Below, in pieces: positions 49,201 to 59,953 of a stretch of 64,000 nucleotides of DNA. This DNA comes from Arthrobacter agilis. Its GTDB lineage: Bacteria > Actinomycetota > Actinomycetes > Actinomycetales > Micrococcaceae. Each line of letters opens with the position of its first letter. Position 1 is the first letter of the stretch. The notes below the pieces were generated by a model. It made no database searches. It saw nothing but the letters and a program-made list of their open reading frames with translations, and had not been told where the DNA came from. The stretch spans positions 1,116,001 to 1,180,000 of the forward strand of contig NZ_JAUSXO010000001.1 of assembly GCF_030816075.1 (NCBI RefSeq). The letters run 5' to 3'. The position numbers and the translations under genes were made by a program.

Positions 49201-50910
49201 ACGACATCCAGATCAAGATGGCCCAGGGGGCGAAGCCCGGCGAGGGCGGCCAGCTCATGAGCCAGAAGGTCTACCCGTGGATCGCCCGGACCCGGCACTC
49301 CACACCCGGCGTCGCCCTCATCTCGCCGCCGCCGCACCACGACATCTACTCCATCGAGGACCTCGCCCAGCTCATCTACGACCTCAAGCGGTCCAACCCG
49401 AGCGCGCGCGTCCACGTGAAGCTCGTCTCCGAGGTGGGCATCGGCACGGTCGCGGCAGGCGTCACGAAGGCCAAGGCCGACGTGGTCCTGGTGTCCGGCC
49501 ACGACGGCGGGACCGGCGCCAGCCCCCTGAACTCGCTCAAGCACGCGGGCATCCCCTGGGAGCTCGGCCTCGCCGAGACCCAGCAGACGCTCATGATGAA
49601 CGGCCTGCGCGACCGCGTGGTGGTGCAGGTGGACGGGCAGCTCAAGACCGGGCGCGACGTCGTCATCGCCGCCCTGCTCGGCGGCGAGGAGTTCGGCTTC
49701 GCCACGGCGCCGCTGGTGGTGTCCGGCTGCATCATGATGCGCGTCTGCCATCTCGACACCTGCCCCGTCGGCGTCGCCACCCAGAACCCCGAGCTGCGGA
49801 GCCGCTTCACGGGCAAGCCGGAGTTCGTGGTCAACTTCTTCGAGTTCATCGCCGAGGAGGTCCGCGAGATCCTGGCGGAGCTCGGATTCCGCACGCTCGA
49901 GGAGGCCATCGGCCACAGCGAGCTGCTCGACGCCCGCGAGGCGATCGAGCACTGGAAGGCCGACGGCCTGGACCTCGACCCGATCCTGCGCGGCAACGAG
50001 TTCGACTCGGGCGAGCCCATGCGGAACACGCTGCGGCAGAATCACGAACTCGACCAGCACTTCGACAACAAGCTCATCGAGATGAGCGCCGACGCGCTGC
50101 ACCACAGGGCCCCGGTCCGCATCTCGGTCGACGTCGTGAACACCGACCGCTCGGTCGGCACGATGCTCGGCCACGAGGTCACGCGCACCTTCGGGCTGGA
50201 CACGCTGGGCACCAACACCATCGACGTGACCCTCACCGGTCAGGCGGGACAGTCGCTCGGCGCCTTCCTGCCGGCCGGCATCACGCTGCGCCTGCTCGGC
50301 GACTCGAACGACTACGTGGGCAAGGGCCTGTCCGGCGGGCGGATCATCGTCCGCCCGGACCGCTCGAACGTGTTCCGTGCCGAGGACAACGTCATCGCCG
50401 GCAACGTCATCGGCTACGGCGCGACGAGCGGCGAGATGTTCCTGCGCGGCCAGGTGGGGGAGCGGTTCCTGGTCCGCAACTCGGGCGCCACCGCGGTGGC
50501 CGAGGGCATCGGCGACCACGGGTGCGAGTACATGACGGGCGGCCAGGCGCTGATCCTCGGCCGGACCGGCCGCAACTTCGGTGCAGGCATGTCCGGCGGG
50601 ACGGCCTTCGTGCTCGACCTCGACCGGGCCCGCGTCAACCGCCAGAGCCTCGAGAACGGGGAGCTCCGGCTCCTCGGCCTCGACGCCGAGGACATCGACA
50701 TCGTCCGGCAGCTGCTGATCCAGCATGTGGAGGAGACCGGGTCCACGCTCGCCGGGACCCTGCTCGAGTCCTTCGAGGACACCGTTCAACGATTCACGAA
50801 GGTCCTGCCGCGCGACTACGCCGCGGTACTGGACGCCCGCGCCACCGCCGTCGAACAGGGACTCGATCCCGACGGCGAAGAGGCATGGACCAAGATCCTG
50901 GAGGTAACCG

Positions 50911-50918
<8 letters not shown>
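46284..50918 (+). CDS. gltB: Glutamate synthase (NADPH) large subunit
   Basis: GltB transfers the glutamine amide to 2-oxoglutarate. The 1544-residue product has an N-terminal propeptide with a short [10 protein letters not shown] repeat; processing should expose Cys54 in [13 protein letters not shown] as the class II glutaminase nucleophile. Then follow the glutaminase domain ([33 protein letters not shown]), the central domain, the FMN synthase domain ([60 protein letters not shown] as 3Fe-4S ligands) and the C-terminal beta-helix ([17 protein letters not shown]). It overlaps gltD by eight bases. Confidence 0.97.
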
Positions 50919-52368
<1,450 letters not shown>

Positions 52369-52439
52369 CCGGCACCGGCATCGCTCCGCCCCACCCGCTT
52401 GCACCACCCCGACCCCCACAACACGACTAGGCTAGGTTC

Positions 52440-53930
52440 ATGAGACGCGCAAAAATCGTTGCAACATTCGGCCCCGCAATCGCCAGTTACGAGAACACCC
52501 TCGCTGTGCTCGAGGCGGGCGTCGACGTCGCCCGGATGAACATGAGCCACGGTGATTACGCCGTGCACAGCAGCACCTACGAGAACGTCCGCCGTGCCTC
52601 GGAGGAGCTCGGCAAGCCCGTCGGTATCTTCGCCGACCTCCAGGGCCCCAAGATCCGCCTCGGCCGCTTCGCGGACGGGCCCCACGCGCTGTCCCCGGGT
52701 GACGTCTTCACCATCACCATCGAGGACATCGAGGGGACGCAGGAGATCTCGTCCACCACGTTCAAGGGACTGCCCCAGGACGTCAGGGTCGGGGACATGC
52801 TGCTCATCGACGACGGCAAGGTCTCCCTCCGCGCCACGGAGGTCGACGACGTGAAGGTCACCACGGAGGTCGTCGTCGGCGGCATGGTGTCCAACAACAA
52901 GGGCATCAACCTGCCCGGCGTCGCCGTGAACGTCCCCGCCCTCAGCGAGAAGGACGAGGAGGACCTCCGCTGGGCCATCCGCACCGGCGTCGACATGGTC
53001 GCCCTCTCCTTCGTGCGTGACGCCGGCGACGTGACCCGCGTCCACGAGATCATGGACGAGGAAGGCCGCCGCGTGCCGGTCATCGCGAAGATCGAGAAGC
53101 CCCAGGCCGTGGACGCCCTCGAGGAGATCATCGACGCGTTCGACGCCATCATGGTGGCCCGCGGGGACCTCGGCGTGGAGATGCCGCTGCAGGACGTGCC
53201 GATCGTGCAGAAGCGCGCCGTTGAGCTCGCCCGCCGCTGGGCCAAGCCCGTCATCGTCGCCACGCAGGTCCTCGAATCCATGATCGACAACCCGCGCCCC
53301 ACCCGCGCCGAGGCCTCGGACTGCGCCAACGCCGTGCTCGACGGCGCGGACGCCGTCATGCTCTCGGGCGAGACGAGCGTCGGCAAGTACCCCATGGAGA
53401 CCGTGCGCACCATGGCGGACATCATCGAGTCCACCGAGCGCCACGGCCTCGAGCGCGTCCCGCCGCTCGGCAGCAAGCCGAAGACCCGCGGTGGTGCCAT
53501 CACCCGCGCCGCCGTCGAGATCTCGGACCAGCTCGACGCCAAGTACATCTGCACGTTCACCCAGTCGGGCGACTCCGCACGCCGCCTGTCCCGCCTGCGC
53601 CCCAAGAAGCCCGTCTTCGCGTTCACGCCGGTGCAGTCCACCCTGAACACCATGTCCCTGATCTGGGGCATCCAGCCGAAGCTCGTCGAATTCGTGGCGC
53701 ACACCGACGAGATGACCGCCCAGGTGGACAAGGTGCTCTTCGAGCAGGGCCTCGTGGAGGTCGACGACCTCGTGGTCATCGCGGCCGGTTCCCCTCCCGG
53801 GCAGGCCGGTTCGACCAACTCCATCAAGGTCCACCGCGTCGGTGACATCACCGACGCCGGACAGCTGCCCGACGACCACACGTCCTACATCAAGGAGGAC
53901 GTGGGCCCCTGGCCCCTCAAGAAGAAGTAG
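52440..53930 (+). CDS. pyk: Pyruvate kinase
   Basis: Pyruvate kinase makes pyruvate and ATP from phosphoenolpyruvate. The 496-residue product shows RRAKIVATFGPA, ARMNMSHGD, the active-site PVIAKIEKPQA, MVARGDLGVEMP, and VIVATQVLESMIDNPRPTRAE with DAVMLSGETSVGKYP, then the C-terminal allosteric domain (TFTQSGDSARRLSRLRPKKP). TAGGCT ends six bases before the ATG and no ribosome-binding site is seen, so the mRNA is probably leaderless. A very strong hairpin follows. Confidence 0.97.
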   Translation: MRRAKIVATFGPAIASYENTLAVLEAGVDVARMNMSHGDYAVHSSTYENVRRASEELGKPVGIFADLQGPKIRLGRFADGPHALSPGDVFTITIEDIEGTQEISSTTFKGLPQDVRVGDMLLIDDGKVSLRATEVDDVKVTTEVVVGGMVSNNKGINLPGVAVNVPALSEKDEEDLRWAIRTGVDMVALSFVRDAGDVTRVHEIMDEEGRRVPVIAKIEKPQAVDALEEIIDAFDAIMVARGDLGVEMPLQDVPIVQKRAVELARRWAKPVIVATQVLESMIDNPRPTRAEASDCANAVLDGADAVMLSGETSVGKYPMETVRTMADIIESTERHGLERVPPLGSKPKTRGGAITRAAVEISDQLDAKYICTFTQSGDSARRLSRLRPKKPVFAFTPVQSTLNTMSLIWGIQPKLVEFVAHTDEMTAQVDKVLFEQGLVEVDDLVVIAAGSPPGQAGSTNSIKVHRVGDITDAGQLPDDHTSYIKEDVGPWPLKKK

Positions 53931-53948
53931 TTCTTCCCCGACACGGAG

Positions 53949-53982
53949 AAAGGACCCCCACCCGGCCGGGTGGGGGTCCTTT
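53949..53982. terminator. Bidirectional terminator between pyk and pdtaR
   Basis: A perfect 17-bp palindrome: AAAGGACCCCCACCCGG at 53949-53965 followed at once by its complement at 53966-53982, ending in CCTTTC. The lack of a spacer means the actual loop takes in the central bases. It lies between two convergent genes. Confidence 0.9.
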
Positions 53983-54023
53983 CGTCGATCAGCGGGTGGT
54001 GCAGCCCCGCTCGGGCTGTCGGC

Positions 54024-54626
54024 TCAGTTGACCTGGTTGATGATCGTCTCGGCGACCTCGCGCATGCTCAGGCGGCGGTCCATGGACGTCTTCTGGATCC
54101 AGCGGAAGGCCTCGGGCTCGGTGAGGCCCATCTTGGTGGTCAGGAGGCTCTTGGCGCGCTCGACCAGCTTCCGGGTGGCGAACTGCTCCTGCAGGTCGGA
54201 CACCTCGGCCTCGAGGGCCTTGATCTCCTCATGGCGCGACATCGCGATCTCGATGGCGGGGATGAGGTCGGCGGGCGTGAAGGGCTTGACGACGTACGCC
54301 ATCGCCCCGGCGTCGCGCGCCCGCTCGATGAGTTCCTTCTGGCTGAAGGCGGTGAGGAGGACCACGGGGGCGATCCGCGCCTTGACGATCTGCTCGGCGG
54401 CCGTGATGCCGTCCATGACGGGCATCTTCACGTCCATGAGCACGAGGTCCGGCTTGTGTTCCTCGGCGAGGGCCACGGCCTTCTCCCCGTTGTCGGCCTC
54501 CGCCACGACCTCATAGCCTTCCCCACGCAGGATCTCGATGATGTCGAGCCGGATGAGCGTCTCGTCCTCGGCCACGATGACCCGGCGTGCGGGTCCGGCG
54601 GGCGTGGATTCGGTGGGTTCAGACAC
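54024..54626 (-). CDS. pdtaR: ANTAR-domain response regulator (PdtaR-like)
   Basis: The 200-residue product has a receiver domain with Asp65 as phosphorylation site (LVLMDVKMPVMDG), Thr92 (LLTAF) and Lys114 (YVVKPF), then a coiled linker and a C-terminal ANTAR RNA-binding domain (about 135-195) with ERAKSLLTTKMGLTEPEAFRWIQKTSMDRRLSM. ANTAR regulators bind paired hairpins in target mRNAs to prevent termination; in mycobacteria PdtaR works with the kinase PdtaS. No kinase lies nearby. The GTG start is supported by AAGGAG. Placement next to pyk is common in actinobacteria. Confidence 0.95.
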   Translation of the reverse strand: MSEPTESTPAGPARRVIVAEDETLIRLDIIEILRGEGYEVVAEADNGEKAVALAEEHKPDLVLMDVKMPVMDGITAAEQIVKARIAPVVLLTAFSQKELIERARDAGAMAYVVKPFTPADLIPAIEIAMSRHEEIKALEAEVSDLQEQFATRKLVERAKSLLTTKMGLTEPEAFRWIQKTSMDRRLSMREVAETIINQVN

Positions 54627-54772
54627 TGTTGCTCCTTGATGATGGTGGCGTTCCGGTGGGTCGGCGGAGAGCGTGCTCGCGTTCCCGGAAACAGACTATC
54701 GGCATGTAGAGTGGTTTCGCGCACCGGCGGATGCGGAAGTGGGCCTTCTTCCCCGCGCCCGACGCGTGGACG

Positions 54773-54854
54773 GCCCGAATGGCGGAATTGGCAGACGCGC
54801 TGCACTCAAAATGCAGTATCGAGAGGTGTGTGGGTTCGAGTCCCACTTCGGGCA
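54773..54854 (+). tRNA. tRNA-Leu (anticodon CAA)
   Basis: The acceptor stem pairs GCCCGAA (54773-54779) with TTCGGGC (54847-54853), followed by discriminator A. The D-arm is GCGGAATTGGCAGACGCGC, the anticodon stem CTGCA/TGCAG encloses the loop CTCAAAA with anticodon CAA, a long variable arm follows as expected for leucine, and the T-arm is GTGGG-TTCGAGT-CCCAC. The 3' CCA is not encoded (the next bases are CCC). Confidence 0.95.
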
Positions 54855-55077
54855 CCCATGGACCGAGCGGTCCCTCCGGCTCGCGTCGGACGCCGCAGGG
54901 CCCTTCCGGGACGGTCTCCTCCGGCGGCCGGTGCCCACCACCGGCCCCGTGCCTGCGCTGATCCCCTCGGCCCACGGGCCCCCGTACGACGGCGTACGAC
55001 CTGCTTTCCCTCCTCCAGCGGTGACCGCCTCCCGCCCTCCGCTTCTCCTGTGCCCAAGACCCACGAAGGAACCTGCC

Positions 55078-56604
55078 ATGCCAGCAGCCGCACCCGCCCC
55101 GACGGCCACGGATCCCACCCCTGCCGAACGCCAGTCCGTCGCCCGGACCCTGCGGAACCCCCGCCTGCTGAAGACCGAGGTCCTCGCCGGGCTCGTCGTC
55201 GCCCTCGCCCTGATCCCCGAGGCGATCGCGTTCTCCATCATCGCGGGTGTCGACCCGCGCCTGGGCCTGTTCGCCTCGTTCACGATGGCGGTGTCCATCG
55301 CGTTCCTGGGCGGGCGCCCGGCGATGATCTCGGCCGCGACGGGGGCCGTCGCACTGGTGATCGCCCCGCTGGTGGCCAGCCACGGCCTGGACTACTTCAT
55401 CGCCGCCGTCATCCTCGGCGGGATCTTCCAGGTCGTCCTCGGTGTGACCGGCGTGGCAAAGCTGATGCGCTTCGTCCCGCGCTCTGTCATGGTGGGCTTC
55501 GTCAACGCCCTGGCGATCCTGATCTTCCTGTCGCAGCTCCCCGAGCTCATCGACGTCCCCTGGCTGGTCTACCCGATGGTCGCCGTCGGGCTTCTCATCG
55601 TCTTCGGCCTGCCCCGCCTCACCGGAGCTGTGCCCGCACCCCTGGTGGCCATCGTCGTCCTGACCGTCTTCGCGGTCCTCGCCAACGTGCTCGTGCCCAC
55701 CGTGGGTGACAAGGGCGAACTGCCCGAGAGCCTGCCGTCCCTGTTCTTCCCGGATGTCCCGCTGAACCTCGAGACCTTCCGGATCATCGCCCCGTTCGCC
55801 CTGGCGCTGGCCGCCGTGGGCCTCCTCGAGTCCCTCATGACCGCGAAACTCGTCGACGACATCACGGACACCCGCTCGAACAAGACCCGCGAGTCCTGGG
55901 GCCAGGGAGCGGCGAACATCATCACCGGCCTCTTCGGCGGCATGGGCGGGTGCGCGATGATCGGCCAGACCATGATCAACGTGAAGGCCTCCGGGGCCCG
56001 GACCAGGATCTCCACGTTCCTCGCCGGGATCTTCCTGCTCGTCCTCGTCGTCGCCCTGGGCGACATCGTCGCCCTGATCCCCATGGCGGCCCTCGTCGCG
56101 GTGATGATCTTCGTGTCCATCGCGACCTTCGACTGGCACAGCATCCAGCCCGCCACCCTCAAGCGCATGCCCAAGAGCGAGACCACCGTCATGCTCGCCA
56201 CGGTGATCGTCACCGTGTGGACCCACAACCTCGCCATCGGCGTCGGCGTCGGGGTGCTCGTCGCGATGATCGCCTTCGCCCGCCGGGTCGCGCACTTCGT
56301 CACCGTCGAACGGACCGAGGACTCCATCGACGGGGAGCGGCACGTGACCTACACGGTCGACGGCGAGCTGTTCTTCGCGTCCTCCAACGACCTCTACACC
56401 CAGTTCGAGTACGCCACCGACCCGCACCTGGTCACCATCGACCTCCACGGCTCCCATCTGTGGGACGCCTCGACCATCGCAGCCCTGGACGCGGTCACCG
56501 AGAAGTACCGCACCCACGGCGCCGACGTGACCATCGTGGGCCTGAACGAGGCATCCACGCGGATGCGTGCACGCCTCGGCGGGACCCTCGGCGCCGGCCA
56601 CTGA
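55078..56604 (+). CDS. SulP-family anion transporter with STAS domain
   Basis: The 508-residue product begins with the SulP core: LKTEVLAGLVVALALIPEAIAFSIIAGVDP (about 31-60), followed by about 14 membrane segments including FVPRSVMVGFVNALAILIF and GGMGGCAMIGQTMINVKASGARTR. Residues from about 400 form the cytoplasmic STAS domain (VTIDLHGSHLWDASTIAALDAV). Family members carry sulfate, bicarbonate or dicarboxylates; the substrate cannot be chosen from sequence alone. The ATG has GAAGGA upstream. It follows tRNA-Leu by about 220 bp; no sulfur or carbonic-anhydrase gene is nearby. Confidence 0.9.
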   Translation: MPAAAPAPTATDPTPAERQSVARTLRNPRLLKTEVLAGLVVALALIPEAIAFSIIAGVDPRLGLFASFTMAVSIAFLGGRPAMISAATGAVALVIAPLVASHGLDYFIAAVILGGIFQVVLGVTGVAKLMRFVPRSVMVGFVNALAILIFLSQLPELIDVPWLVYPMVAVGLLIVFGLPRLTGAVPAPLVAIVVLTVFAVLANVLVPTVGDKGELPESLPSLFFPDVPLNLETFRIIAPFALALAAVGLLESLMTAKLVDDITDTRSNKTRESWGQGAANIITGLFGGMGGCAMIGQTMINVKASGARTRISTFLAGIFLLVLVVALGDIVALIPMAALVAVMIFVSIATFDWHSIQPATLKRMPKSETTVMLATVIVTVWTHNLAIGVGVGVLVAMIAFARRVAHFVTVERTEDSIDGERHVTYTVDGELFFASSNDLYTQFEYATDPHLVTIDLHGSHLWDASTIAALDAVTEKYRTHGADVTIVGLNEASTRMRARLGGTLGAGH

Positions 56605-56709
56605 CCGGAGCCCCCGCCTCCACGCCGCGCAACCTCCGCTCCCGGACCATCGAAGCCCGGGAACCGACCGCCGCCGTCGCGCCCCGGTACGGCCGGGGTA
56701 CATTGAGCC

Positions 56710-57732
56710 ATGGCCAGCGAAGCGATGATCCTCGACGTCGAATCACCGGACGGGCCCCGGTCCGTCCGCCTGTCCAGTCCGTCCCGCGTGCTCTGGCCGC
56801 AGGCGGGCCTGACGAAGCTCGACCTCGCCCGGTACCTCGTCGAGGTCGCCCCGGCCTTCCTCGCCGCCAACGGCGACCGGCCGGTGTCCCTGCAGCGGTT
56901 CGGCGGCGATGTGGACGGCGAGCACTTCTTCAGCAAGAACCCGCCGAAGGGCGCCCCCGACTACGTGCGCAGCGTGACGGTCACCTATCCGAGCGGCCGC
57001 GCGCACCCCCAGCTGGTGCTGGACGAGGCCGCCGCGGCGGTCTGGGCGATCCAGATGAACACGGTCGTCTTCCACCCCTGGGCGTCCCGCGCCGGCGCCC
57101 CCGACCTCCCCGACGAGCTGCGGATCGACCTCGACCCGCAGCCCGGCACCACCTTCGCGGACGTCGTCGCGGCCGCCCACGAACTCCGCTCCGTGCTCGA
57201 CGAGGCCGGGCTCACGTCCTTCGTGAAGACCTCCGGCAACCGCGGCCTGCACGTCTTCGCGCCCATCGCGCCGGTCCACGAGTTCCTCGAGGTCCGCCGG
57301 GCCGTCATCGCCGCCGCCCGCGAGCTCGAACGCAGGATGCCGGACCGCGTGACGACGGCGTGGTGGAAGGAGGAGCGCGGCGCCCGCATCTTCGTGGACT
57401 ACAACCAGGCGAACCGCGACCGCACCATGGCCGGCGCGTACAGCCCGAGAGCCCTGCCGCACGCTCCCGTGTCCTGCCCCCTCAGCTGGGACGAGCTGGA
57501 CGGCGCCGACCCGGCAGCCTTCACGATCACGACCGTACCGGAGCGGCTGCGCACCGTTGGCGATCCGTGGGAGCACCTCCACGCCGAGCCGGGCACCATC
57601 GACGTGCTGCGCGGATGGTGGGACCGCGACGTCGAGAACGGACTCGGGGAGCTGCCCTTCCCCCCGGACTTCCCGAAGATGCCCGGCGAGCCGATGAGGG
57701 TCCAGCCGAGCCGCGCACGCAACCGCACCTGA
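56710..57732 (+). CDS. Stand-alone LigD-type primase-polymerase
   Basis: The 340-residue product is the polymerase domain of the LigD type (archaeo-eukaryotic primase fold). The metal aspartates are Asp140 and Asp142 in RIDLDPQPG and Asp230 in ARIFVDYNQ; other markers are HFFSKNPPKGAPDYV, FVKTSGNRGLHVFAPI and GAYSPRALPHAPVSCPL. In LigD this domain fills gaps during end joining and adds ribonucleotides; stand-alone copies in mycobacteria (PolD1/PolD2) do similar work in repair. No Ku or ligase gene lies in the window. TACATT ends five bases before the ATG, so it is probably leaderless. Confidence 0.92.
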   Translation: MASEAMILDVESPDGPRSVRLSSPSRVLWPQAGLTKLDLARYLVEVAPAFLAANGDRPVSLQRFGGDVDGEHFFSKNPPKGAPDYVRSVTVTYPSGRAHPQLVLDEAAAAVWAIQMNTVVFHPWASRAGAPDLPDELRIDLDPQPGTTFADVVAAAHELRSVLDEAGLTSFVKTSGNRGLHVFAPIAPVHEFLEVRRAVIAAARELERRMPDRVTTAWWKEERGARIFVDYNQANRDRTMAGAYSPRALPHAPVSCPLSWDELDGADPAAFTITTVPERLRTVGDPWEHLHAEPGTIDVLRGWWDRDVENGLGELPFPPDFPKMPGEPMRVQPSRARNRT

Positions 57733-57733
57733 C

Positions 57734-57767
57734 CCCTGCTGTCCTCCCTGCTGTCCGCCCTGCTGTC
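57734..57767 (+). repeat. 12-bp tandem repeat after the polymerase gene
   Basis: CCCTGCTGTC recurs at 57734, 57746 and 57758 with two variable bases between copies (CT, CG), giving a period of 12. It begins two bases after the stop codon of the LigD-type gene. Confidence 0.85.
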
Positions 57768-57900
57768 AACGATCCGGCCCGTCCGGACCCGCCCTGCCGG
57801 CTGCCGTCCTGCGCTGGTAGACAGGAAGTGACCGTAGCCGCGCCCGGTGCCGAGCCGGGCCTGACTCCGCCGACCTCCGTGGCCGGCCGCTGGGAGACCC

Positions 57901-58521
57901 ATGAAGAAGACCGTGCTGTCAGCCACCGTCCTGCTGCTCCTCCTGACGGGCTGCGGCGGGAATCCCGCCACGGGCCCCGAACCCGCCGGGCCCACGCCGA
58001 ACCCCGCCGAGACCGGCACCGAGCAGGCCCAGGCGCCGTCCGGTGCCCCGTCCGTCGAGGGGCTCGATGACGCCGCCAGTGGCACCTTCGCCTTCATGAT
58101 CGACGAGGCCAAGGGCGAGATCATCCTGCCCGCGGAGGCACCCGAGGACGTGGAGGGCCTGCGCACCCGCCTGGGCGAGGACGCGGTGACCTACGCGCTC
58201 GTCACGGTGCAGAACCCGGAGGGCGGCACGACGCTCGATATCGAGACCATCACCGTGTCGACACCGGAGGGCCAGGACCTGGAGCTCCGGCCGGCCTCGA
58301 CCACGATCGAGGAGTGGGGTGCCGCGGCGAACGGTGGCGGGTCCTCACCCGAGGTCGTGGGGCTCGTCGAGCAGTACAGCGGGGGAGCCCTCCCGGGCGA
58401 CACCAGCGAGCTGCTGATGATCGGCTCGTTCCCCGAGGTACCGGACACGGTGCAGACCGTGATGGTGCAGCCGACGGGCGGCGGCGAGCCGGTGGAAGCG
58501 ACGGTCCGGCCCGAGTCGTAG
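57901..58521 (+). CDS. Putative lipoprotein
   Basis: The 206-residue product has a clear lipoprotein signal: MKKTVLSATVLLLLLTGC, with Cys18 in the lipobox LTGC. A Pro/Ala/Gly/Thr-rich tether runs to about residue 55, and the rest is a beta-rich acidic domain (TYALVTVQNPEGGTTLDIETITV) with no cysteine. It probably sits on the outer face of the membrane. No family is recognised; the 'EGGTTLDIETITVSTPEG' part could be an immunoglobulin-like or DUF4352-like fold. The ATG is preceded by GGGAG. Confidence 0.75.
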   Translation: MKKTVLSATVLLLLLTGCGGNPATGPEPAGPTPNPAETGTEQAQAPSGAPSVEGLDDAASGTFAFMIDEAKGEIILPAEAPEDVEGLRTRLGEDAVTYALVTVQNPEGGTTLDIETITVSTPEGQDLELRPASTTIEEWGAAANGGGSSPEVVGLVEQYSGGALPGDTSELLMIGSFPEVPDTVQTVMVQPTGGGEPVEATVRPES

Positions 58522-58569
58522 GCCCACTCCGGCCGCTGGCAGCGTGTGCCCCGGAGTAAACTTGTGCTC

Positions 58570-58953
58570 ATGCAGCCCACCGAGCACACCCGCACCGCGG
58601 TCGTCATCGAGGACGACGACGACGTCCGCGATCTGCTGCACACCGTGCTCACCGGGACGGGGTTCCGGGTGCACACGGCGCCTGCGGGACTCGCTGGTGT
58701 GGAGATGGTGCGGCGCCTGATGCCGGACGTCGTCACCCTCGACGTGGGCCTGCCGGACATCGACGGCTTCGAGGTCGCCGAGCGGATCCGACGCTTCTCC
58801 ACCACGTTCATCGTCATGCTGACCGCGCGGGCGGATCCGTCCGACGAGCAGCGCGGATTCGATGCCGGCGCCGACCGCTACCTGCGCAAGCCCTTCCGGC
58901 CGGCGGAGCTGCGCCGGCACATCCAGGAGGGCACGACGCCGGCGGAGGCCTGA
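58570..58953 (+). CDS. Single-domain receiver (CheY-like) protein
   Basis: The 127-residue product is one receiver domain with no output domain: acidic patch EDDDD (14-18), phospho-acceptor Asp58 in VVTLDVGLPDIDG, Thr85 in VMLTAR and Lys107 in RKPFRP. The ATG at 58570 is preferred since TAAACT ends seven bases upstream (leaderless). No histidine kinase is adjacent, so its partner is unknown; it could act in a phosphorelay or as a phosphate sink. The last 14 codons lie inside a 46-bp tandem duplication that continues past the stop. Confidence 0.88.
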   Translation: MQPTEHTRTAVVIEDDDDVRDLLHTVLTGTGFRVHTAPAGLAGVEMVRRLMPDVVTLDVGLPDIDGFEVAERIRRFSTTFIVMLTARADPSDEQRGFDAGADRYLRKPFRPAELRRHIQEGTTPAEA

Positions 58954-59002
58954 GCCGCGCCGGCACATCCAGGAGGGCACGACGCCGGCGGAGGCCTGAG
59001 CC
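58911..59002 (+). repeat. Perfect 46-bp tandem duplication over a gene end
   Basis: The 46 bases at 58911-58956 are repeated exactly at 58957-59002. The first copy includes the C-terminal codons and stop of the receiver gene; the second carries the same stop in another frame and is non-coding. The lack of any difference suggests a recent event. The following 120 bp contain looser repeats of GCAGACCTGGTGCAG type. Confidence 0.95.
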
Positions 59003-59122
59003 GCGCTGCTCGACCCGTGCTGGTCCGGTTCTGGTTCGGTGCTGCTGGTGCAGACCTGATGCAGAACGAGCGGCCGGTCCGGTGCTGGTCCAGGCCTGGC
59101 GCAGACCTGGTGCAGGTCTTGT

Positions 59123-59614
59123 TCAGTGCGAGTGGGCGCCGGCGCTGGTCTCCAGGTCGGGCGCGACGACGGCGTCGGACGCCAGGCCCGTGACCAGCGC
59201 GTAGACACCCTTGTGCAGGTAGTCCACCGCCTTCTCACCGAAGGGCCAGCGGCGCGGTGCGGCTCCCGCTCCGGTCGCGTTCTCGAGCGTCTGGTCGAAC
59301 GCGAGCCGCACCACCGCGTGGGCCGCGGTGGCGGCGGGGCCCCTGATGCCCGTCACGGACCAGACGCCGCGGAGCGCACCGAGCGTGGCGCCCGTCAGCC
59401 AGTGCATCGCATGGTTCCAGGCCGGGTACACGGCGGTGTTGCTGGTGGGCCGGCGGGCCAGCGTGCGCAGCGTCCGCCCGGGGATGTGCGAGTCGGGGCG
59501 GTGCGTGAGGCGCTGCTCCACGAGCTCGCCCGCGGTCATGGCCGCCGTCCCGAGGAGACCGGCCGCCGCGCCGCGCAGCGCTGCCCGCAGGAGCGCCGGA
59601 CCGCGCCCGCCCAC
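59123..59614 (-). CDS. Hypothetical membrane-associated protein
   Basis: The 163-residue product begins with an Ala/Gly-rich amphipathic or membrane segment (AALRGAAAGLLGTAAMTAGELVEQRL) and has further hydrophobic stretches (HWLTGATLGALRGVWSVTG and GVYALVTGLASDAVVAP), with several His and Trp residues between. It resembles small YagU/DUF1440-like membrane proteins, but I cannot place it firmly. The GTG start overlaps by one base the stop of the small lipoprotein gene upstream, so the two are probably co-translated. Confidence 0.65.
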   Translation of the reverse strand: MGGRGPALLRAALRGAAAGLLGTAAMTAGELVEQRLTHRPDSHIPGRTLRTLARRPTSNTAVYPAWNHAMHWLTGATLGALRGVWSVTGIRGPAATAAHAVVRLAFDQTLENATGAGAAPRRWPFGEKAVDYLHKGVYALVTGLASDAVVAPDLETSAGAHSH

Positions 59615-59793
59615 TAGTCGTCTTCCCCGTGGGCGTCGTCGTCGAGATCCGTGTCGATCCCGTTGTTGTCGTCGTAGTTGCCGGTATCCGTCCCGGAGTT
59701 GTCGCTGTCCTGGTTGCCCAGATCGCATCCGCCGAGGAAGAGGCTTCCGGCGGCGAGGAGGGCGGCGATGGTCTTCAGTTTCTTGTCGGCCAT
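59614..59793 (-). CDS. Small acidic lipoprotein
   Basis: The 59-residue product starts MADKKLKTIAALLAAGSLFLGGC, a full lipoprotein signal with the lipobox LGGC and Cys23. The mature part of 37 residues is almost only Asp, Asn, Gly and Thr (LGNQDSDNSGTDTGNYDDNN, then GIDTDLDDD) and ends HGEDD. Such a tail is disordered and could bind calcium or other cations, but this is only inference. It overlaps the following gene by one base. Confidence 0.72.
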   Translation of the reverse strand: MADKKLKTIAALLAAGSLFLGGCDLGNQDSDNSGTDTGNYDDNNGIDTDLDDDAHGEDD

Positions 59794-59953
59794 GGGGTTC
59801 GTCCTGGGTGATCGGTCGTCGGGCACCGGTTCCGGCACCGTGTTTCACGGTAGGCAGGGTCGCCGGGCGGGGGCAACCAGCGAGCGCGGCCCCCGCGGGA
59901 CTTGCATTGCCCGCGTCCGGTGCTGCCGGATCGGGGCGCCGTGCCCTCGCGTC

